Origin: Agriotes lineatus | Taxonomy: Eukaryota; Arthropoda; Insecta; Coleoptera; Elateridae | Direction: 5' to 3' | Assembly: GCA_940337035.1 (NCBI GenBank) | Contig: OW679195.1 | Span: 171,278,015-171,342,014 of the forward strand | DNA length: 64,000 bases | Shown here: in pieces, positions 57,570 through 64,000 of the stretch | Layout: each line of letters starts with the position of its first letter | Numbering within the stretch: position 1 is the stretch's first letter | The notes under the pieces: generated by a model | What the model was told of the DNA's origin: nothing | What the model saw: the letters and a program-made list of their open reading frames with translations, nothing else | Databases searched by the model: none | Translations under genes and position numbers: made by a program

Positions 57570-58500
57570 TTTCTCAGAATTTCTAATGGATAAGAAAATC
57601 TGTATTTGTAAAAACCAGTCCCTTTAAATTATATCTTAAAGCAGTCTGTCCGAATATAATTAGAGAGCGATGCTTATTTGAATTTTATGTAAGATTTCCT
57701 GCATTCTACATGAAACAATTGAAACAGGATTAAATTTGATTATTTCCTTCATATCCATAATAATGCGTAATCACTATGGTTTCTGTATGGTTTCTGTCAC
57801 TTTAACAATGACAAAAATTCAAACGTCAAAATTTAACCGCGGTTAACTATGTGTCAAAATGTAATTGCCTGTACATAATTTTAACATGATTATTAAATGT
57901 GCTTCACCAACTAAATTTTATCCATTTATTCAGGAAATAATGACTCCGCACTCGGGATTCTTGTTGAGCGGCAAATTTACTTAACATATTTCTTAGCAAA
58001 ACATTCTGACAGAAAACGTCAATTTTAATGGCTATTTTAATGCACTTGGGATATTACTATTGAATAAATATTACAAATACAACATCCGTATGTAAACATT
58101 GTACATTAATGGCTAACCAACCGATGCAAGATCTTGATACTTCTATAATCTATCCTCAAAGTTTTTACAATTGTATTGTTTTTCTGCAATTACAGGAGCG
58201 AGTATATAGTTGTATGAGTTGTATAAAAACAGATTGCTAGCAACTTTGTAATGATATAATTCAGAATCTTTCTAATTTTCTAATAAATTTGATAACAACA
58301 CAAGAAAGAAGCAAAAATTGTGGTGATATCAAGAGTACTAATAGTTTTAGTTGAAATAAAATATCGTGTAATAAACATTAATACGTTTTTAAATCATAAT
58401 ATGGATGATTAGTTGAATACAGTAGGCTTCATATCTGGGTTTGAAAAGGAGGTTTTCTTAGTTTTTAATTGTTACTCAGATTTTCCGATTGCTAATGTGT
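57570..58500. other. AT-rich DNA, no gene recognised
   Basis: Nothing was recognised. Confidence 0.5.
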
Positions 58501-58529
58501 TAAAAGTTGTTGGAGAATTGCAGAAACAT

Positions 58530-59080
58530 GCCGTAAACATCCTAAATGTTTACTGAAAATTGGCTCCACATTTCTACAAATTTGCCTTAATCTTACTGAA
58601 CATTTTATGAAATAAACAGAACATTTTCTAAAAATGTGCTGAAAAATTACTGCAAATTGTTAAACCTTTCGATGAGAATTTCTGAAATGTTGCTGCAAGT
58701 TTGCTGATTTTTTTGCATTTTGACCGATTCGTGGTAAATTGCTGAAATTGAACGTACTATAATTGTCTGTGAATTTTTTAACATTTCACTACAGATATAC
58801 TGACAATTCACTGAAAACATTACAATTTTACTCAAACTTTTAGTAAAACTTGCTGCAAACTCGCAGTGACCTATTAAATATTTACTGCAAATTAAGTGTT
58901 ATTTTCTTATTCACTTGCAAATCGTTGAAACTCAAACTTAATTACATACTTCTTCAATTTTTACTTAAATTATCTAAAAATGTACTGAATGTTTCCTGAG
59001 AGCTTACTTACAGTTTCTGCAAACCGAAAATCTCTGTAAACTTGCTACTTTATTACATAGTTTCTAAAAATTTACTACAA
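58530..59080. repeat. degenerate short tandem repeat
   Basis: For about 550 bp the sequence keeps returning to a short motif of the form TTxCTGxAAATT (for example TTACTGCAAATT, TTGCTGAAATT, TTCACTGAAAA) at irregular 12-30 bp spacing. It looks like an old, highly diverged minisatellite. Confidence 0.5.
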
Positions 59081-59089
59081 TTATACTAC

Positions 59090-60560
59090 TAAAGGCCGAG
59101 TGGAGGCTGCGCCTTACCACCGCAATTAGAAAAAAGTAACTATTCTATAACTGAAAATATATTTTATCATCTATCCTACCGTTATAATATAACAAGGTTT
59201 AAGTAATAAGATCGGGGATCAGCTATTCGATACCGCTTAAAACATGTAAACCAACATATGCGAAGTATTTCAACAATACATAAATTATGTGTCATCATTC
59301 GTGATCGTATCAATGCGCGAAGCGGCTGGCAGTTGATGAGGGCGATCGAAAATAGGGCTCAAACTCATATGCCAATTATGGACGAAAACGCTGATGCATC
59401 AGAGTTGAGGTCAGCAGTTTCAGTATTCTCAGAAGGCGAACTGCGCTATAGCCCAACAGGGAGTAAAGTGGTGGGCTTATTTACAAACATTCGATTTCCG
59501 AGCACTGTTTTGGCAATAAATTAATTCTTATCGGCATAACTGCTTGCAGAACAGTGAGAAGCAGCGCTTCCGTTCGCAAAACTTACCTGACTCTATCCAC
59601 AAGCGCAAAACTGTAGAAGCTAATTTTTCAAATAATGTTATTAATGGATATTCAATAACTTAATATCCCCTAAACGGGCAAAAAGGGGGTAAACGTCGAA
59701 AGGAACAGGGGTTAAATTTTTAATTTTTTGCGCTGTAGATTCATTTTCGATTAAAATGGCGTAGTAAGCTAGTTACTTAGATTTTTTAACACTTATGTGC
59801 TTTTTCTGTCTTGTTTGAATTATTTTTGTTTGGTGTATATGATGCTTCCTTTTGGTTTATTAAAATTAAAAATCATTGCTATATTGGATTAAATTAAAAA
59901 GTTGCTTGCGGTAAGTAAATTCTATAATGCAACAAGTACGGTAAGTAAAAAAATGCATAATAAAAAAATTCAAAATTGGAGATTATTCTTGTTTTTTGAT
60001 CGTACGCAACATATTGTACATGTACGGTCCTCAATCGTTGAGTGCTTTAACGGCTTCCAAAAATTTAAAAAAAAACTCGACCCTTCGGGTCTCCTTTTTC
60101 TAACTTTTTTTGGACCTGTTAATGTGCATTTATCGATATTGCATTTTAATCTACTCTTTCAGTTTGGGAATACTTTATATTGAGACATGCTGTATGTATT
60201 GGAACTTTTCTGATCAGAATATGTATTTTCAGTATCGACATTGTGGTACAATATGTATTTTAGGGAATAGCAATGCTATAGAAAAATCTCGACGTATGTA
60301 TCTGTGTCATTCAATTGTTAAAATGTGTCGAGTTGATTTGATATCTATCTGTTGTTGAATGTATTACAACTATTTCGACCTACATAACTCTTTAGTATAA
60401 ACCCTTTTTGATTTTGATCATTAGCACCTACATATAAAACCCCAGCGCTCCGGCGCGGCGTGACGTCAACATAGAAAGGCCGGCCGTCGGAGTATTTAGC
60501 ATAGACTCAAGAGTGTTTATACGTATTTATAAAAAAAATAAGGGGCTTCTTTTGAAAACG
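59090..60560. other. unassigned DNA
   Basis: The open frame at 59258-59524 (IIRDRINARSGWQLM, MPIMDENADASELRS) is coding-like but unrecognised. A full palindromic CRE, TGACGTCA (60461-60468), sits in a short GC-rich patch. Confidence 0.35.
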
Positions 60561-60639
60561 GAGTTACCAAATGATGATGTCGCATTTTTTTGTTATCCTG
60601 TTTCAAAATCAGATGACAAGATTAGTTAGGTTTTTTATT

Positions 60640-61110
60640 TGTTCCTTATACAGTTTAATAAATGCGCTGAGTCAAATAAATAAAATAACGGCATACTGTT
60701 ATCAAATGGATAAGAATAGACGATGCTTAGCTTCTTCTTTGTTGTAAACTGAAAAATTATTGATTGATTTACTATTAATTGCATTGTTATCTCTAACTAC
60801 GAAAAATACTGTAAAACCTATTTCTTCGAAATCGTTTGCTACAATTTTAATAATTGTATACAAAACTCCACGTATTAGTTTTAAGATAGGTATTTCTTTA
60901 AATTTGACTTTATACTTGTGACCATGAACATGTACGCCGCAGTAGCTAAAGAATTATTATTATAAAAAGTATCGACAATATTTTCTCCTTTATAATCGAC
61001 GTGGGATTAATATTAATTTCATCCATTAGTAGTGCTACATATTTTTCATCATCGTTTAATAATTTGTAAATATCTCGATATCTTCGCCGTTAATTAACTT
61101 TTCAGTAATG
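60640..61110 (-). pseudogene. P-element superfamily transposase fragment
   Basis: The minus strand reads, with frame changes, LLNDDEKYVALLMDEININP, NNNSLATAAYMFMVTSIKSN, a GEVLYNLLK-like segment preserved as FCIQLLKL, and NSMPLFYLFDSAHLLNCIRN. DEKYVALLMDEI carries the first catalytic Asp, and the PLF-LFD-x-HLLKCIRN block carries the second, as in P-element/THAP9-type transposases. The THAP finger and the C-terminal part are missing. Multiple stops make it a relic. Confidence 0.75.
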
Positions 61111-61376
61111 TTTATGATATGATTTAAAAAAAAATGTCATTATTCTGCACATTTTTGAGCAGATGAACATCAGCGAACTTACAGCGAATTTTTATTTTCA
61201 TTTATATTATTTGAAATGAAAGATGTTTTTAAATTATAAAATGGTATGACTATTTCTTTCCGATATAAAAGCGTTGTAACTTGTAATTTATTATTTATAA
61301 CAGAGTAAGTTACTACGGGTCCTGGGGTATACATTAATTTAAATATTGTAACCGTTTCTTTGTCATTTATATTGAA

Positions 61377-61598
61377 CTAACGAACTAACCTTGTGGAATT
61401 TGTAGTGAATTTCGAATAATGAGTAGCTCGTCCCAATTTTGCTAAAAATTCTTTATTGCTTACTTCAATTGCTTTAACAAAATTTTTACGTTCATTTAAC
61501 ATTAGCTTCTCACCACTGCTCTTGCAACTTGTGGGCTTTGAGAAATAATTTGGACATTTGGGTGGTATTGCGTCTTTAATGAAACTTAAAACACTCAC
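61377..61598 (-). other. unrecognised 73-codon frame upstream of the P-like fragment
   Basis: It contains VLSFIKDAIPPKCPNYFSK and ERKNFVKAIEVSNKEFLAKL. Orientation and position suggest it could be an N-terminal remnant of the same element, but the sequence does not match a region I know. Confidence 0.25.
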
Positions 61599-61748
61599 TT
61601 TATTTACATTTGTATAGTTGTTTTTAAATACAACAATTATTCGATATAATGTTTAAAATATCTATCTATAAGCACTTGCGCAAATATTGTCTCTAATTGC
61701 AACAAAGTGCTATTAATAATTTTTATTTACTAGCAACGTGATATTGTA

Positions 61749-61976
61749 CAGTCGCGGAATTAAAAATCCGGGCGAGTCTTATAGAGGATTTTTGGGTAAT
61801 GTAAATTGGGCTTTGCGTTTCTAGGTTAGCAATTTACTGTTAAACAATGAGGCATGCTGTCATATACGAGTAATTATTTTGACTTTGACTAATTTCACCA
61901 GGTAACGTGATAAGTAAAGTAAAGTAAGATATACACTGAATCATTTTAAATGCCCGGATTTTTAATTCCGCGACTG
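61749..61976. mobile_element. 228-bp Tc1/mariner-type MITE
   Basis: Perfect 25-bp inverted ends start CAGTCGCGGAATTAAAAATC and run to CGGGC. They are flanked by TA on both sides (61747-61748, 61977-61978). The identity of the ends suggests relatively recent movement. It has no coding capacity. Confidence 0.92.
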
Positions 61977-62561
61977 TACATTTTCGTCATGGAAACAAAA
62001 TATGAAAATCTACTCATAACTCCCAAGGGACCTGTCCCTCAAACTCTTGGTAACCATGCAACTATAGGCCATGTCTTAGCAACCATACATTGAGGCAGCC
62101 CTTGATGTTACTTAAATATTATAATTTTAAATGTCATTATGACATTTTAAAATTTCATGCTATTGTTACTAATATGCTAGTAAATAAAATATTGTATGCA
62201 CCACAGGATATATCCTTGTTTTTTAGCCTCGGTTAACACATGTCAACCTCACCAATTCATATCTCCCTTAATGCATAAATATCTATTATACTGGTAACTG
62301 TTTTTAAACGCTAACAAATCGCCACGCAATTAAGATTGATAATCGCACTAACTTGTTTTACAATCACCTGTAACGTTTATTTACATGTTTATTTATGCAA
62401 TAATCATCGGCAATCACTCACATCACACACCACCAAACGCTAATGAAGACACTAAGTGACTTGTCTATTAAAAAAGCTCAATTATGATTGACAATTGCAA
62501 TCAACATGTAGCTCAGATCTGTACGCACGAGGCCGTAGCGTTAGAGCTCTGAAGTTGTATA

Positions 62562-62600
62562 CAGGGTATTGCAAAAATGGCATATTAACGCACTGTTGTC
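62562..62600 (+). repeat. candidate element end, CAGGGTATTGC
   Basis: TATA then CAGGGTATTGCAAAAATGG looks like the TA-flanked end of a Tc1/mariner-like element. It lies 430 bp upstream of an HTH-encoding exon in the same orientation. Confidence 0.35.
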
Positions 62601-62991
62601 ACATGATTTTTTGATATATTCAAAACATTTTTTGAATTTTAAAAGTTCTTCAGTTTCTGTGTATTAATTGTCAAAATTATTTAGAAGTATTCGTATTCAT
62701 CTAATAATTTTAAGTATAAACCGTTCAATAGTTATTTTCCAGGTAGGTAGTCATGGAATTTTGTTTTTATGTTTAATAAAATTAAAACTCGCTATAATCT
62801 GTTTCTGACACTTTGTCAGAATCAGCTGTTATGTACAGGAGACTCACGAAAGTGTCTAATTTGACATTTCGAGGTTAAACGTGCAATTTTGCCAGTGCTT
62901 TCATACTTTGTGCGCCACTAGGCATAATATTTATGGACATCGGCGTCATGGATACTTATCTGTCAACAAATTGTAATACTTAAAAGCAAAT

Positions 62992-63312
62992 ATGCCGAAA
63001 GCCATTAAAGGTGACACAAAACTACAAATTACAAAGGCGTACAGGCATTATAAAGCCTACAGGCCAGACCTCAGTGAAACTGAAATCTTTGCCCGGCTTA
63101 GTGACATTTGGGACGTAAGTATTTATGCATAAAACTTAACTGTTGGTTTAATTTTGGGCTTTGTACTGTTTTAGGTATCTGTATCTGAAAGAACTATTAG
63201 AAATATTATTGAGCGGGACAATTTTGATATTAAACCTTTTGGCCCACGTCTTAAAAATGATACATACTATGGAGAATATGGACAATGCCAGATGGGAGAG
63301 CTACTAAGATAG
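62992..63312 (+). pseudogene. HTH protein with one intron, transposase-like N-terminus
   Basis: Exon 1 (62992-63114) encodes MPKAIKGDTKLQITKAYRHY, then SETEIFARLSDIWD. A 60-bp GT-AG intron (GTAAGT ... TGTTTTAG, 63115-63174) follows in phase 0. Exon 2 continues VSVSERTIRNIIERDNFDI, completing a helix-turn-helix of the kind that starts insect DNA transposases. After KNDTYYGEYG the frame runs into an RTE-like 3' tail and stops at 63310. The transposase catalytic domain is absent, so the RTE sequence has probably replaced or displaced it. Confidence 0.5.
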
Positions 63313-63476
63313 TATTGGAAGGCAGAGCGCAAGAAACTAGAAGAAGAGGGCGACCAAGGGAAAGCTGGAAGGAGGCAGTAATGGAAGACATAGCAAGGAA
63401 AGGAATAGAAGACTGGAGAAATAAAATCATGAATAAGGGACAATGGAGACAGATTGTTATGCAATGGGCCTAAAAT
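63277..63476 (+). pseudogene. RTE-like ORF2 C-terminal tail
   Basis: The frame reads MPDGRATKIVLEGRAQETRR, RGRPRESWKEAVMEDIARKG and EDWRNKIMNKGQWRQIVMQW. The R-x-RGRPR-x-x-W, then ED-x-x-x-x-G-x-x-DWR and W-R pattern is the usual C-terminus of RTE/CR1-type reverse transcriptases. It ends with TAA at a natural protein end. It is a heavily 5'-truncated insertion, of the same type as the minus-strand relic at 37520-37700. Confidence 0.8.
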
Positions 63477-63479
63477 GGT

Positions 63480-64000
63480 TTGTAAAAGCTTTATTTATTT
63501 ATACTGAAAAAAAACATAAATTGTAATATCTAAATATTTTTGTATACAATTTATAATTACAATAATAAATCTGGTGTGATACACGCACACAACTTCATTT
63601 TACAGTGATCTTATAATTAGCCAAAAATTTGATTTTAAATTTTTAAGCATTTGTCAAAAATTGTTAAAAATTACAAATTTTACAAAAACGGTACAAAATG
63701 GAATCTAGAATTTTAAGCTGAATTCAAAGTTGTAATAATATACCGGGTGTTCTATTTAAAATAGGAGTTAATAAAAAAAATAGAAAAAAAAAGAAACCCA
63801 TTTTAGAAGTATTCAACTGGAAAATCACCTATCTCACATCAATACACATTAAAAATGTAATAAAAATGTAAAGTTTTAAAAAAATCGTTAGAGCCGTTTT
63901 TGAAAGAGTCGAAAAAAACTGAAAAATCACAAGAGTAAACACCTACTTCCGGTTATGCGATTTTCTTCAAAAGCTTGCTGTCGCATCTACATAGTACACA
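63480..64000. other. AT-rich DNA with a MITE end near 63745
   Basis: ATACCGGGTGTTCTATTTAA at about 63742 resembles the outer end of a TA-flanked element that continues past the window edge. Confidence 0.3.

Noticed and set aside
1..64000. rRNA genes, true tRNA genes, bacterial operons or integrated viral genomes with env.
   Set aside because: None was recognised; the only retroelement proteins belong to env-less Gypsy and non-LTR families.

Overview
The window looks like AT-rich, gene-poor, transposon-dense nuclear DNA from an arthropod, most likely an insect. There are no bacterial-type operons, no rRNA and no CRISPR array. Almost everything recognisable is a transposable element or its remains. 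The families seen are a Ty3/Gypsy LTR retrotransposon, hAT, P-element superfamily, Tc1/mariner-like, Mutator-like (MULE), Jockey/I-type and RTE-like non-LTR elements, a tyrosine-recombinase fragment and many short inverted-repeat (MITE-like) elements. This mix is typical of insect genomes; the order cannot be fixed from the sequence alone.

Layout, left to right. 1-2.6 kb: AT-rich DNA with a MITE and hairpins. 2.65-5.98 kb: a 3.3-kb hAT-like non-autonomous element with TAATTAC-rich ends. 6.66-9.20 kb: a hAT element with perfect 16-bp terminal repeats and a perfect 8-bp target duplication, whose transposase is broken in the middle. 10.2-11.3 kb: a decayed non-LTR RNase H / C-terminal region. 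12.5-13.25 kb: a fold-back MITE with TA duplications. 15.0-15.8 kb: a truncated LTR-like repeat. 17.3-27.25 kb: a complete, very young Gypsy element with 2.69-kb LTRs that differ at only four sites I could find, full gag and pol, and nested tandem arrays inside the LTRs.

27.3-31.5 kb: Jockey-like debris (endonuclease, ORF1 zinc knuckles, RT), including a 5'-inverted copy with the structure expected from twin priming. 32-37 kb: a DUF4817-type HTH fragment and dispersed repeats. 37.5-41.8 kb: a three-level nest, an RTE-like element split by an LTR-like repeat that is itself split by an 868-bp mini-MULE. 43.9-44.2 kb: a tyrosine-recombinase C-terminus next to a 104-bp palindrome. 49.7-50.1 kb: a mariner-type C-terminus. 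55.2-56.03 kb: a solo LTR with AGTT duplications. 56.7-57.5 kb: the best candidates for host-gene sequence, a TATA plus initiator promoter, one spliced-looking exon, and a convergent short membrane-peptide ORF with a poly(A) signal. 60.6-61.1 kb: P-element superfamily transposase remains. 61.7-63.5 kb: a Tc1/mariner-style MITE, an intron-bearing HTH exon pair and an RTE 3' tail.

Only the Gypsy element looks capable of encoding a full set of proteins. Its gag and pol lie in different frames, overlap by at most about 157 nt, and would need -1 frameshifting. The hAT element has intact ends and could be moved only by a transposase supplied from elsewhere. I found no confidently assignable, complete host protein-coding gene.
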